Below the pieces are notes generated by a model. The model was given only the letters and a program-made list of their open reading frames with translations. It was not told the DNA's origin and ran no database searches. A stretch of DNA of 64,000 nucleotides from HLUCCA09 sp039822045. GTDB lineage: Bacteria > Pseudomonadota > Alphaproteobacteria > Rhodobacterales > Rhodobacteraceae. Each line of letters starts with the position of its first letter. Position 1 is the first letter of the stretch. The translations under genes were made by a program, and so were the position numbers. The DNA lies in assembly GCA_039822045.1 (NCBI GenBank), contig JBCBMY010000006.1, forward strand, positions 1 through 64,000. Direction: 5' to 3'. Positions 26,476 to 36,885 of the stretch are shown here, piece after piece.

Positions 26476-29172
26476 ATGCCGCAAGCCTTTGTCGAAGAAA
26501 ATGGCCTTGTCGTCATCGAGATGGAGTCGGCAGAGAACCTGCCGGGCAGCTGGCGCGATGCCGACAGCTCCAACGCGCAGGTCTCGCGCAATATCGACAA
26601 TCCCGGTGCGGCAGCGGGCGACGACTACATCGTCTGGGAAGGGTCTCAGGATCTCGGCAATCCCGGGCGTGGCACTATCACTTACAAGGTGAAGATCGAC
26701 ACGCCGGGGGTCTATGTCTTCGATTGGCACAACCAGGTGGGGCTGGGCACAAACACGACCGAGCACAACGACACCTGGCTCAAGATCCACGGCGACGCGT
26801 TCTATGGCGTGAAGGGCAACGAGGTTGTGCACCCCAAAGGCGCGGGCCCGGAAAACGACTATCCTGATGGGGCGCGTCAGCCGCAGGGTGGCGGCAAGGA
26901 CGGGTGGTTCAAGGTCTACTCCTCGGGGGCCAGTGACTGGAAGTGGAGCGCGCGCACAAGCGATCATGAGGGGTTTGGCATCCGTGTTCGGTTTGACGAG
27001 CCGGGGATCTATGACATCGACATCTCGGCGCGGTCGTCGTCGCACGTGATCGACCGGATGGTGCTGTTTCACGAGGACCAGTACGACGGCAACGCCCGCG
27101 ATCTGAGCCTGCCGGAATCCCAGCGCATCGACGTGGCCGACACGCCACCGGCCGACGATCCACCGCCGCCCGCCGACGAACCCACTCCGCCGGCCGACGA
27201 CCCGACCCCACCCGATCAGCCCGAACCCACCGGATCGGTCGACCTCTACCTCATCGATGCCACGACCGACCAGCGGGTAGGGTCCGGCCCGCTCGAAGAC
27301 GGCGACACGCTTTCGGCATCGCTTCTCTCGGCCGGCATGTTCAGCATCGAGGCGGATCCGGATGGCGCCGCCGGCTCGGTGCGCTTGACATGGTCGGAGG
27401 GCGGCACCCAGACCGAGGGCGTCGAGCCCTACGCGCTCTTTGGCGACAGCGGGGGCGATTTTGCCGGCCGCGCGGCGCAGTCGGGCACGCAATCGGTCAC
27501 CGTCCAAGTCTATGCCGGCGGCAATGCCAATGGCGAGCTTTTGGCCCAGAAGACCGTATCGTTTTCGTTCGACGGGGTGAGCCCACCGCCGCAAGACGAT
27601 CCGGGCGGCACGCCAGCACCGGCGATCGACCCGCAGGGCCTGGCGATGCAGGCCGATCACATCGTCTTCCACTTCGACGGCAACAACAACGACCGCGACG
27701 ATATCGCGGCGATCCCGATTGCGGCGCTCCTGGCCGAGGCCGGTGGCGTGGCCGACAAGATGACGTTCCTCTACGGCAACAACCTGTCTGAGCCCAATCA
27801 GAACAGTCGGATGAGCGAGCTCGACGCCGGGGGCGACTTTGCCAAGGGCTTTGGGATCGAGGCGCTGAACTACCAGGACGACGTGGCCGCGACGACGGCG
27901 CGCCTGATCGCGCTGCTGGAGACCGGCGACGAGATCCTGCTGATCGAGGGCGGGCCGATGGAGGCCATCTACCGTGCGATGGAGGCGGTCGATCCGTCGC
28001 TCCACGCCAATCTGACGCTCCTGAGCCACTCCACCTGGAACGAGGACCGCGACGTGACCTCGCTGCCGGGCGTGACCGAGGCGCGGACCTGGTCGGACCT
28101 GAAATCCGACTTCCCCACCGCCACCTATGTCGACATCCGCGACCAGAACGACGGGCACAACAACACTCGCGGGTTCAACAATTCCGGCTGGGAGTGGATG
28201 GATGACAGCGATGCGCCCCTGATCCAGCGCGCGCGCGACATCATGGAGCCGGCAGACTACGCCTTCAACGACCCCTCCGACGCCGGCATGTTGTTCTACG
28301 CGCTGACCGGCGTCGACAACGCGACCCCGACCGAGGCCCGGGCACTGTTCGAAGCGTCCGGGATCCTGGACATGCCGATGATCCACCTCGGCACCGAAGG
28401 GGCCGACTCCCTGACGGGCCAAAGCGAGGCGGAGATCTTCTATGGCCTGCAGGAGGCCGACACAATCGACGGGGCCGGCGGCAACGACTATGCCGAAGGC
28501 GGCTCGGGCAGCGACGAGATCTTCGGTCGGGCCGGGGACGACACCCTGCGCGGGGGCGCCGCGGGCGACATGGTCGACGGCGGAGGCGGCAAGGACCGTC
28601 TGAACGGCGGCCAAGGCTATGACACGCTCATCGGGGGCCTGGGCAACGACACGCTCCGGGGCGAGAAGGGCAAGGACACGCTTGAGGGCGGCGACGGGCG
28701 CGACGTGCTCTATGGCGGGCGCAAGGCCGACCTGCTGATGGGCGGCAACCACCGCGACACGCTGCGCGGCCAGCAGGGCGACGATACGCTGGAGGGCGGC
28801 CAGTACGGCGACTGGCTCTACGGCGATCAGGGCAAGGATATTCTGCGCGGCGGTTCGGGCCGGGATCAGCTCGACGGCGGCACCTGGCGCGACGAACTGA
28901 CGGGTGGTGCCGGCGAGGACAAGTTCATCTTCCGCGCGGGCTATGGCCACGACACGATCACGGATTTCGAGGACGACACCGATACCGTTCTTCTCGGCGT
29001 GAATCTGGGCGCAGGCCTGACCGATATGACCGGCGCCCAGATCATCGAGACCTACGCCGTGTCGGCCGGCGGGGGCGCGCCGCTGGTGCTGGATTTTGGC
29101 GACGACAGCCTGACGTTCAACCTGACCTATGGCCAGCGCTCTCAGCTGGCCGACGATATCGAGCTGATCTGA
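26476..29172 (+). CDS. Multidomain RTX exoprotein with nucleoside-hydrolase-like domain
   Basis: The 898-residue protein is modular. A carbohydrate-binding-like or malectin-like beta domain fills about 8-200. A Pro/Asp linker (223-252) follows, then a beta-sandwich at about 253-367 with PYALFGDSGGDFAG. A second Pro-rich linker leads to an alpha/beta domain at about 393-632 that starts HIVFHFDGNNNDRDDIAA, resembling the Asp cluster of inosine-uridine nucleoside hydrolases and the Sde182 group. RTX nonapeptides (about 640-815, for example GGLGNDTLRGEKGKDTLEG) and a short C-terminal secretion region follow. There is no Sec signal. ATG 26476 follows GAGGAGA. The domain naming of the middle part is tentative. 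Confidence 0.85.
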   Translation: MPQAFVEENGLVVIEMESAENLPGSWRDADSSNAQVSRNIDNPGAAAGDDYIVWEGSQDLGNPGRGTITYKVKIDTPGVYVFDWHNQVGLGTNTTEHNDTWLKIHGDAFYGVKGNEVVHPKGAGPENDYPDGARQPQGGGKDGWFKVYSSGASDWKWSARTSDHEGFGIRVRFDEPGIYDIDISARSSSHVIDRMVLFHEDQYDGNARDLSLPESQRIDVADTPPADDPPPPADEPTPPADDPTPPDQPEPTGSVDLYLIDATTDQRVGSGPLEDGDTLSASLLSAGMFSIEADPDGAAGSVRLTWSEGGTQTEGVEPYALFGDSGGDFAGRAAQSGTQSVTVQVYAGGNANGELLAQKTVSFSFDGVSPPPQDDPGGTPAPAIDPQGLAMQADHIVFHFDGNNNDRDDIAAIPIAALLAEAGGVADKMTFLYGNNLSEPNQNSRMSELDAGGDFAKGFGIEALNYQDDVAATTARLIALLETGDEILLIEGGPMEAIYRAMEAVDPSLHANLTLLSHSTWNEDRDVTSLPGVTEARTWSDLKSDFPTATYVDIRDQNDGHNNTRGFNNSGWEWMDDSDAPLIQRARDIMEPADYAFNDPSDAGMLFYALTGVDNATPTEARALFEASGILDMPMIHLGTEGADSLTGQSEAEIFYGLQEADTIDGAGGNDYAEGGSGSDEIFGRAGDDTLRGGAAGDMVDGGGGKDRLNGGQGYDTLIGGLGNDTLRGEKGKDTLEGGDGRDVLYGGRKADLLMGGNHRDTLRGQQGDDTLEGGQYGDWLYGDQGKDILRGGSGRDQLDGGTWRDELTGGAGEDKFIFRAGYGHDTITDFEDDTDTVLLGVNLGAGLTDMTGAQIIETYAVSAGGGAPLVLDFGDDSLTFNLTYGQRSQLADDIELI

Positions 29173-29180
29173 GCCTGGAT

Positions 29181-29213
29181 CGGGGCCGGGGAGCGCTTTG
29201 CCCCCGGTCCCGC
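29181..29213. terminator. Bidirectional hairpin between RTX gene and ppaC
   Basis: GGGGCCGGGG near 29182-29191 pairs with CCCCGGTCCC near 29202-29211 with one G-T pair, across an AGCGCTTTG loop. It lies 9 bp after the RTX stop and 40 bp from the convergent ppaC stop. T-runs are weak. Confidence 0.5.
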
Positions 29214-29250
29214 CTGGTTCCTTGCCAAAGCGCGCCCCGTCCGGAGCCGG

Positions 29251-30171
29251 CTAGACCGTCAGGACCGGGATGATCTGCTTTTTGCGGCTCATCACGCCGG
29301 GTAGGACGACCGTGTCGCCGTCAATCGAAACGCCAAAGCTCTTCTCGGCGATAGACTTCACGCGCTCGTTGGGGATCAGGAGCGTTGCCTCTTCGCGGAT
29401 GATGTCGACGACGAAGAGCATAACCTCGTCGACACTATCCTCGCTCGAAACGGTCGCCATCGATGCCATGAGCGACGCCTTGCGGTCGAGCGGCACGTTC
29501 GGCGCGGTCGTCTCGAGCACCGAGATCCGCATCTTCAGGGGCCCGAACTCGCCCACCTTGCTGTCCATCCGCAGAAGTTCGGCATCCGAGAAGGCGGACA
29601 CGTCGGACTTGGCCGCGAACATCTCGGCCGCCAGCTCGGGGATCGCGACGCCAAGCTCGCCCGCAAGCTTTTCGGCCAGCGCCTTGTCGGCATCCGTCGT
29701 GGTGGGAGAGCGGAACTCCAGCGTGTCGCTGAGGATGCATGACAGCATGGTGCCCTTGATCGCCTCGGGCATCTTGACCGCGTCGGCGCCCATCAGGTCG
29801 TGCAGGATCGTGGCCGTGCAGGCGACGGCGCGCACCGTGATGTTGATCGGCCCCTTCGTGACCAGACCGCCCGTCAGCTTGTGGTGGTCGATGATCTCAA
29901 GGATGTCGGCGGCGTTCACCGAGGCGGGCAGCTCGTCGGGGTTGTTGGTGTCGACGATCACCACCGGCGCGCCCTCGGCCACGTCATCGATGATCGCGGG
30001 CTTGTCGACGCCCCAGCGCGACAGGACGAAGGCGGCTTCGGTGTTGGGCTCGCCCAGAAGCTTGGCCTCGGCCGGCTGGCCCTTCACGTCGCTCAGGTAC
30101 CAGGCCCAGATGATCGGGCTGCCGGTCGCGTCGGTATCGGGGGCCTTGTGGCCGAAAACCTGAATGTTCAT
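29251..30171 (-). CDS. ppaC: Manganese-dependent inorganic pyrophosphatase (family II)
   Basis: This cytosolic DHH-family enzyme hydrolyses pyrophosphate and so pulls biosynthetic reactions forward. The 306 residues have the metal motifs FGHKAPDTDATGSP, VDTNNPDEL and IIDHHK, and a C-terminal DHHA2 domain with the substrate-binding tail GVMSRKKQIIPVL. I chose ATG 30171, since MNIQVFGHK is the usual start. Confidence 0.96.
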   Translation of the reverse strand: MNIQVFGHKAPDTDATGSPIIWAWYLSDVKGQPAEAKLLGEPNTEAAFVLSRWGVDKPAIIDDVAEGAPVVIVDTNNPDELPASVNAADILEIIDHHKLTGGLVTKGPINITVRAVACTATILHDLMGADAVKMPEAIKGTMLSCILSDTLEFRSPTTTDADKALAEKLAGELGVAIPELAAEMFAAKSDVSAFSDAELLRMDSKVGEFGPLKMRISVLETTAPNVPLDRKASLMASMATVSSEDSVDEVMLFVVDIIREEATLLIPNERVKSIAEKSFGVSIDGDTVVLPGVMSRKKQIIPVLTV

Positions 30172-30250
30172 GGGTCTCTCTTGGTCAGGGACGTCGCTCG
30201 CGCGCCCTATAGACCGGGCGTGCGAGGATGTCATGCGGCATTCCGTCGGC

Positions 30251-30574
30251 CTAGGGGCCGTCGGTCGAGGGGCGGAGCACCTCTTCGAGCCAGACCGCGC
30301 GGGCGTGCAGCCAGAGGCGGAGGGCGCTGGCCCCGGCCCGCCGGGCATGCCGCGCGGGCCCGCGATAGGGCACCGGCAGCCGGACCGGATCCGCGCGGGC
30401 GGATGGTTCCGAAGGCGCGGGCGCGACCGGCGCCGGCTGGTCGAGCATCGCTTCGACCTCACGGCGTACCGCGGGCCAGTCGGGCAGCGCGATATGGTCG
30501 CCACCCCGTTCAAGGTGACGCGGAAGGGTCGGCATCGCGGCCCGTAAGGCCACGTCCTGAAGGGGATGTGTCAT
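30251..30574 (-). CDS. Small hypothetical protein
   Basis: A possible 107-residue product, starting MTHPLQDVALRAAMPTLPRH, has a Pro-rich centre and a C-terminal helix LRLWLHARAVWLEEVL. I do not recognise it. It lies upstream of ppaC on the same strand with a 79-bp gap. Coding support is moderate: the first 45 residues look protein-like, while the centre could be GC bias. The rest of 30172-30843 shows nothing else I can support. Confidence 0.4.
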   Translation of the reverse strand: MTHPLQDVALRAAMPTLPRHLERGGDHIALPDWPAVRREVEAMLDQPAPVAPAPSEPSARADPVRLPVPYRGPARHARRAGASALRLWLHARAVWLEEVLRPSTDGP

Positions 30575-30843
30575 GGTGCAACTCGCGATGTAGAGGCGGC
30601 CGCGGACGCGCGATACGAGCGAGGCGTGAGCTCGCGCCTAAAGCGCTACGGCAGGTGTGATGTCGGCTGTGGGGCGAGGCGCGGACGATGCGCCGGAGGG
30701 TCGGGGCGGATTAGCGCGTAAAGGTCCAACAATGAAGCATGGAAGGGCCCTCCGCCCGGGTTTCGACAGGGGGCTCTATAGCAGGAGACGTGCCGTAGCG
30801 CCACCCCCCTGACAGCCCGCGCGCGGCGTCCTGCGACGGCGCA
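30575..30843. other. Gap between glycosyltransferase and small hypothetical gene
   Basis: I see no coding frame with a believable product and no tRNA-like fold here. Transcription from the glycosyltransferase gene would end in this stretch, but no good hairpin with a T-run is visible. Confidence 0.35.
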
Positions 30844-32193
30844 TCAGGCCGAGGCACCGGAGACGGGCAGAGCGAAATCGGGCCGGCTGGCGCGGTGGCC
30901 GAGCACCCACGCGTAAACATCGGCGATCTGCCGCGCCTTCGCCTCCCAGGTGAAATGCGCACGGACGAGCGCGCGCCCGGCCTGCGACATCGGGGCAAGG
31001 GCCTCGGGGGCGGCGGCCGCTGTCTCGAGCGCAGCCCGCAGGCGCGCGACGATGTCCGCGCGAGGGCCCAGGGCCAGGGCGATGCCCGTCTCCGCCGTCA
31101 CGAGCTCCCCCGGTCCCCCGTAATCCACGACGATCGGCACCGTGCCAAGCGCCATGGCCTCGAGGACCACGCCGCCACCGAACTCGCGGATCGAGGGGAA
31201 GGCGAGGATGTCGGCGCGGCCGAGAACGCTCTGGACCTCGCGGTGGTCGCGCCAGCCGTGCAGCGTCACGCGGTCGCCGACACCCGCCTCGGCCACCCTG
31301 CCCTCCAGAGGGGCGGCCAGGGGGCCGTCGCCCACGACGTCGAGCGTCATCCGCCCGGCTTTGAGAAGCGGCAGGGCTGCCTCAAGCGCCATATCAGGGC
31401 CCTTATAGGGCACCAGACGACCGATAAAGGCGGCGCGAAGCGGCCCGGGCGCACGACGCCGCGGTGCGTTCAGATCAAAGCGGTCCGGGTCGATGGCGTT
31501 TTCCGGCAGCCAAAGCGTTCGATCCCGATGACGCCTGGGGATCTCGCGCGCGGTGTGCCGCGATCCGGCGAGAATCGCGGCGGCCGATTTCAGGCTCGCG
31601 GCACGACCGGGCAGCAGCTTGTATCCACTTCGAACGTAAGACAGCCACTCCCACTCGCGCCGGCGTTCGGCATCGAACGCAGGCGGCCAAGGTACTCCGC
31701 CGTTCAACGGGCCGATGACGAAGGGGACGCCCCTGGCCGCGGCCCGCGCACCGAACGGCCCGAAGAGGGTCGGGCTGACCGGCGTGACCCGGTGCACGAG
31801 ATCGAAGGAGCCCGCCGAGATCTCAGAGGCGAACCGTTGCCAGGCCAGACGCTCGAACTGCGGATAGGCCAGCGACCCGATCGCCTGGTTCACGGTCCAC
31901 CCGACGCCGCGACCGCCCCCCAACCTCGATGACAGGCGCTGCGCCCGGGCTGCGAACGCCTCATTGTCGATGAAGGTGACGTCTTCCCCGTCGCGGTAGC
32001 CCGCGCCGAGAATCGCGTCCCGGTTGCGCACCTGGGTGACAAGGTGGACGTCAGCCACCTCGCGCAGCGCATGGGCGAGCGACCAGCCCACAAGGGGCAC
32101 GCTGACCCAGTCGGGGTTGGCCGCCTCGGCGAGAACGAGGACCCGGGGGCGACGCGCGGTGCGGTGGTCGAGGCGGGCAGACGACGCGGTCAT
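30844..32193 (-). CDS. Glycosyltransferase family 4-type protein
   Basis: This 449-residue GT-B glycosyltransferase has an N-terminal Rossmann domain (RVLVLAEAANPDWVS) and a C-terminal GT4 domain. The latter has AAFIGRLVPYKGPDMALEA, VVGDGPLAAPLEGRVAEAG, and the donor-site motif FPSIREFGGGVVLEAMALG with the paired Glu residues. There is no signal peptide, so it is likely a cytosolic or membrane-associated envelope or exopolysaccharide enzyme. No other polysaccharide genes adjoin it. I chose ATG 32193; an in-frame extension to 32313 would cover the groES promoter. Confidence 0.88.
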   Translation of the reverse strand: MTASSARLDHRTARRPRVLVLAEAANPDWVSVPLVGWSLAHALREVADVHLVTQVRNRDAILGAGYRDGEDVTFIDNEAFAARAQRLSSRLGGGRGVGWTVNQAIGSLAYPQFERLAWQRFASEISAGSFDLVHRVTPVSPTLFGPFGARAAARGVPFVIGPLNGGVPWPPAFDAERRREWEWLSYVRSGYKLLPGRAASLKSAAAILAGSRHTAREIPRRHRDRTLWLPENAIDPDRFDLNAPRRRAPGPLRAAFIGRLVPYKGPDMALEAALPLLKAGRMTLDVVGDGPLAAPLEGRVAEAGVGDRVTLHGWRDHREVQSVLGRADILAFPSIREFGGGVVLEAMALGTVPIVVDYGGPGELVTAETGIALALGPRADIVARLRAALETAAAAPEALAPMSQAGRALVRAHFTWEAKARQIADVYAWVLGHRASRPDFALPVSGASA

Positions 32194-32306
32194 GCCGGCC
32201 CCTTTACCGGAGGCCCCTGGCAGGTGCCACACCGCCGGCCAGCCGCCGCGCAGATGGCGGCGCGGTCCGGCGGCGCGGACTGGCCGAAAATCCTCACGGG
32301 CGCGTG

Positions 32307-32335
32307 TTGACACTCTGCCGGCACTTTCTTATCTG
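32307..32335 (+). promoter_or_regulatory. groESL promoter
   Basis: TTGACA at 32307-32312, a 17-nt spacer, and TATCTG at 32330-32335 form a good housekeeping promoter. The overlapping CTTATCT also fits the -10 of alphaproteobacterial RpoH promoters, so heat-shock sigma factor use is possible. CIRCE starts 7 bp downstream. Confidence 0.72.
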
Positions 32336-32342
32336 CCCGGCG

Positions 32343-32369
32343 TTAGCACTCGACAATTGTGAGTGCCAA
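32343..32369. promoter_or_regulatory. CIRCE operator (HrcA-binding site)
   Basis: TTAGCACTC (32343-32351), a 9-bp spacer, and GAGTGCCAA (32361-32369) match the CIRCE consensus with one change in the right arm (C for T). It overlaps the probable transcription start of groESL. HrcA would repress here and be released on heat shock. hrcA itself is not in the window. Confidence 0.93.
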
Positions 32370-32456
32370 CGATCGGACTGACACCGGCCAATCCGTGCCG
32401 GAGCCTAAGCCAGGGCCGGTCCGACCAATGTGGAACCTGAGCTAGGGAGCTTCAAC

Positions 32457-32768
32457 ATGGCTTTCACCCCCCTTCACGACCGCGTGCTCGTTGAGCGCGT
32501 CGAGAGCGACGAGAAGACCAAGGGCGGCCTGATCATCCCCGACAGCGCGAAAGAGAAGCCCGCCGAGGGCCTCGTCGTTGCAGTTGGCGCCGGCGCGAAA
32601 GACGAAGATGGCGAGCGCATCGCGATGGACGTCAAGGCCGGCGATCGCATCCTCTTCGGCAAGTGGTCGGGCACCGAGGTGACCGTCGACGGCAAGGAAC
32701 TGCTGATCATGAAGGAAAGCGACATCCTCGGCATCATCACTGATGCCGCCGAGAGCGCCGCGGCCTGA
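32457..32768 (+). CDS. groES: Co-chaperonin GroES
   Basis: This is the 10-kDa lid of the GroEL folding chamber, 103 residues, with PLHDRVLVERVE, the mobile loop EKTKGGLIIPDSAKEKP, and the C-terminal strand ESDILGII. It is controlled by the CIRCE element about 90 bp upstream. ATG 32457 follows AGGGAG at 8 nt and gives the standard N-terminus MAFTPLHD. Confidence 0.99.
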   Translation: MAFTPLHDRVLVERVESDEKTKGGLIIPDSAKEKPAEGLVVAVGAGAKDEDGERIAMDVKAGDRILFGKWSGTEVTVDGKELLIMKESDILGIITDAAESAAA

Positions 32769-32856
32769 ACGCCAGAGCGGCCCGCCCCAGGGGTGAGCCC
32801 ATCGGCGCCAGTCGTGATCCCATTTCCGAAATCCAACTCTCAGGAGTAGTGCTGAC

Positions 32857-34497
<1,641 letters not shown>

Positions 34498-34522
34498 GCC
34501 ACCCGTCCTGTTTCAGGATATC

Positions 34523-34548
34523 AAGGGCCGCCTCCGGGCGGCCCTTTT
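34523..34548 (+). terminator. Rho-independent terminator of groESL
   Basis: AAGGGCCGCC (34523-34532), loop TCCG, and GGCGGCCCTT (34537-34546) form a perfect 10-bp stem followed by TT, so the descending arm ends in TTTT. It lies 25 bp after the groEL stop. Confidence 0.92.
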
Positions 34549-35003
34549 CGTTTGCGGGTCGGGCCTGTCTCGGACCAGTCCCGCGGCTCGCGCGGCAATT
34601 CCGCTGTCCAACGAAGCACACGTCCTGTGCAGGTGCGCCTTGGCGCTTGGTGCGGACGAGAGACTGCGGTGCCGTGGTGCGCCGAGCTGGCACCGGCGGC
34701 ACAGGTGGCGGCCGCATTGAGATCCGACAGGGACGTCTGACTGCGCAGGCGCCGGCGCTGGGATCTGGGGCCTGCACTCCGCACTGCGCCCATCTGCACG
34801 GCGTCGGTCTCCGGGCCTTGAAAGAGGGGCCGACCGTACCCCCGACACCGCTACGCAGCGAAACCACCCCGAGATCGCCCCGGCGTGGCCCAATTGCGTT
34901 AATCGCGCGTTAGGGAATGTCGGCGAGAGTGTTTCCACAAGGTAACCGCCCGTGGTGCTGCCTCTCTGCCCGCGCGACCCTGAACAGGCGAGAATAAGCT
35001 GAC
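34549..35003. other. Intergenic region between groEL and the GGDEF gene
   Basis: This 455-bp stretch has no credible coding frame. The promoter of the GGDEF gene should be here. A locally AT-richer segment near 34890-34920 (AATTGCGTTAATCGCGCGTTAG) is the best place for one, but I cannot assign -35 and -10 boxes with confidence. Confidence 0.35.
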
Positions 35004-35966
35004 GTGGCGGTCGCTTTGGTCCCGATTGCTCACGATACGGTCTGCCCGTCGATGCTCTTCTACGCCGTCCTCGATCGCCTCGCGCCCCGGTCGTATCTCG
35101 CCAAGGTTCTCCTTGCGGCGAGCGTGTTCGGCCTCGGCCCGGTCGTGGCGGTGGTCGTGGCCGAACAGGCCAACGTGCTGCCGCCCGTGCCGTTCTGGGC
35201 CGTCCTGGCGGTCGGCACGGTTGCAGGGATCCTGGGGCTCGTTCTGTCGCTCCGGGCCGTTCTGCGCCCGGTGGCCCATCTTGAGCGCGCGCTGTCGGCC
35301 TATACCGACGGGCGGCGCGCGGCGCCCCCACTGCCGGATGGGCATAGCGACGAGCTCGGGCGCCTGATGGCCCTGTCGAACGCCCTGATCGAGACGATGG
35401 AGACGCGGCTCGACGATGCCCGGCGCCTGGCCGATGTCGACCCGCTGACCGGCCTGATGAACCGCCGCGGCGTCGAACGGGCGCTCTCGTCGCGGCCGGG
35501 CGGCGGCGCGGACGGGGCGCTGATGCTGATCGATGCCGACCACTTCAAACAGGTGAACGACAGGCATGGCCACGATGCGGGCGATGCGGTGCTGCGCGAT
35601 CTCGGGGCGCTCTTGCAGCGTCAGCTCCGCCGCCAGGATGTGGCCGCCCGGTTCGGTGGCGAGGAGTTCCTCGTGTGGATCGGGGGCTTGGGCCGCGCGC
35701 GCGCCCTTCAGGTGGCCGAACGGCTGCGCATGGCGGCGGAAGACGGCCTGCGCGCCGGTCCGGGCGCCCCGGCGGTGACCATCTCCATCGGGCTGGCGCT
35801 ATGGCAAGAGAGCGAGGGCTTTCAAGACGTCATGAAGCGCGCCGACAAGGCGGTTTATGCCGCCAAGACCGCGGGTCGCAACCGCATCGTCATGGCGACG
35901 GAGCCCGTGGCCAAGTCGCGCCGGCGCGGCACGCGCACCGCCCAAGCGGGCGGCGCCCCCGCCTAG
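35004..35966 (+). CDS. Membrane-bound diguanylate cyclase (GGDEF)
   Basis: This 320-residue inner-membrane protein would make c-di-GMP. Two membrane helices lie at about 33-53 and 62-83, followed by a HAMP-like linker (to about 135) and a GGDEF domain. The active site GGEEF is at 218-222, DADHFKQVNDRHGH is upstream of it, and an inhibitory-site RxxD motif (RRQD, 209-212) sits five residues before. The domain therefore looks active and feedback-regulated. The start could be GTG 35004 or ATG 35052 (MLFYAVLDRL); neither has a strong ribosome site. Confidence 0.88.
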   Translation: MAVALVPIAHDTVCPSMLFYAVLDRLAPRSYLAKVLLAASVFGLGPVVAVVVAEQANVLPPVPFWAVLAVGTVAGILGLVLSLRAVLRPVAHLERALSAYTDGRRAAPPLPDGHSDELGRLMALSNALIETMETRLDDARRLADVDPLTGLMNRRGVERALSSRPGGGADGALMLIDADHFKQVNDRHGHDAGDAVLRDLGALLQRQLRRQDVAARFGGEEFLVWIGGLGRARALQVAERLRMAAEDGLRAGPGAPAVTISIGLALWQESEGFQDVMKRADKAVYAAKTAGRNRIVMATEPVAKSRRRGTRTAQAGGAPA

Positions 35967-36079
35967 GCCCGGGTGCCCGCCGCGACCCGGCCGGGCCTGA
36001 CAGGGGCGGCTCGGGCTTTCGACAGGCGGCGCGGCGGGTGCTCCGGTCGGTCGGCGGCCACTTCCGCACCGGCATCGCG

Positions 36080-36550
36080 CTATTGGGTCATGGGCTCGAG
36101 CGGATCATAGGCGACACCGGCAGACCAGGCGACCTGGGCGAGCGCGGCGGGCTTGACCCGCAGCCGCGCAAGCTCGTCCGGCAACACCCAGCGCCGCTCG
36201 GTCACCACGCCTTCGGGGTCGGCCCAGGTCGGGTCGAGCGCGGCCGGGCCCGCCAGGGCACATCGGAAGAAGACCTCGACCTGATGGAAGGCGCGGGCCG
36301 GCTCGTGGAACTCGTTGACAAGGCAGGGCGCCCCGACGCGGACGGCGAGGCCGGTTTCCTCGTGCACCTCGCGCGCGAGATTGTCGGGCAAGCTCAGATG
36401 CGGTTCGGCACCGCCGCCCGGCGCGCACCAAAGATCGCTGACGCCGCCCGGATAGGCATTCACGATCAGAAGCCGCCCGTCATGGACCAGCACGGCGCGC
36501 ACGGCCACGCGAAGGCGCGTTTTGGCCGGTATCGGCGCCGCGCCACCCAT
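36080..36550 (-). CDS. Nudix hydrolase
   Basis: This 156-residue protein has a Nudix box ending LAREVHEETGL. The spacing before REVHEETG is off: the Glu normally eight residues before the Arg is replaced by Leu, while a Glu sits three residues earlier. This may reflect a variant loop. The nucleotide-like substrate is unknown. It lies 14 bp after a small conserved-looking gene on the same strand and may be cotranscribed with it. Confidence 0.82.
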   Translation of the reverse strand: MGGAAPIPAKTRLRVAVRAVLVHDGRLLIVNAYPGGVSDLWCAPGGGAEPHLSLPDNLAREVHEETGLAVRVGAPCLVNEFHEPARAFHQVEVFFRCALAGPAALDPTWADPEGVVTERRWVLPDELARLRVKPAALAQVAWSAGVAYDPLEPMTQ

Positions 36551-36564
36551 GCCGACAGCCCCTC

Positions 36565-36804
36565 CTAGCGGTGCGTCGGGCGCAGGCGATAGACGCCCTC
36601 AGGTAGATGCAGCGCGGCGCGCAGGTCCTGCAACTGCCGCATCGACAGGGTGATCCGCTGCACCTCGTCGGTGCGGGGGTCCAACTGTTCCAGCGTCACG
36701 CAATCCTCGAAGGCATTGATTGTGACGTCCTCGACCAATGCCGTGCTGCCCTCGTCGACAAGGGTGATCACGGTTGCGTCGAAATCGTGCTCAATGGTGA
36801 ACAT
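36565..36804 (-). CDS. Small hypothetical protein
   Basis: This 79-residue acidic protein starts MFTIEHDFDATVITLVDEG and ends in a helix, RITLSMRQLQDLRAALHLPEG. It looks like a genuine coding gene because charge and hydrophobic spacing are regular and Ala/Arg bias is low. I do not recognise a family. It lies just upstream of the Nudix gene. Confidence 0.72.
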   Translation of the reverse strand: MFTIEHDFDATVITLVDEGSTALVEDVTINAFEDCVTLEQLDPRTDEVQRITLSMRQLQDLRAALHLPEGVYRLRPTHR

Positions 36805-36885
36805 GGGGCGACCCTAGCCGCGCGCCCAGGGCCCGTCACCCCCTTGCCGACGCGCCTGCGACCCGACCGGCGCTGGGCCGGGGCC

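Noticed and set aside
26422..28950. Long antisense frame (about 840 codons) opposite the second RTX gene
   Set aside because: Long antisense frames are common in high-GC genes with Gly/Asp repeats. The product is Val/Leu/Arg-rich without a fold or start site.
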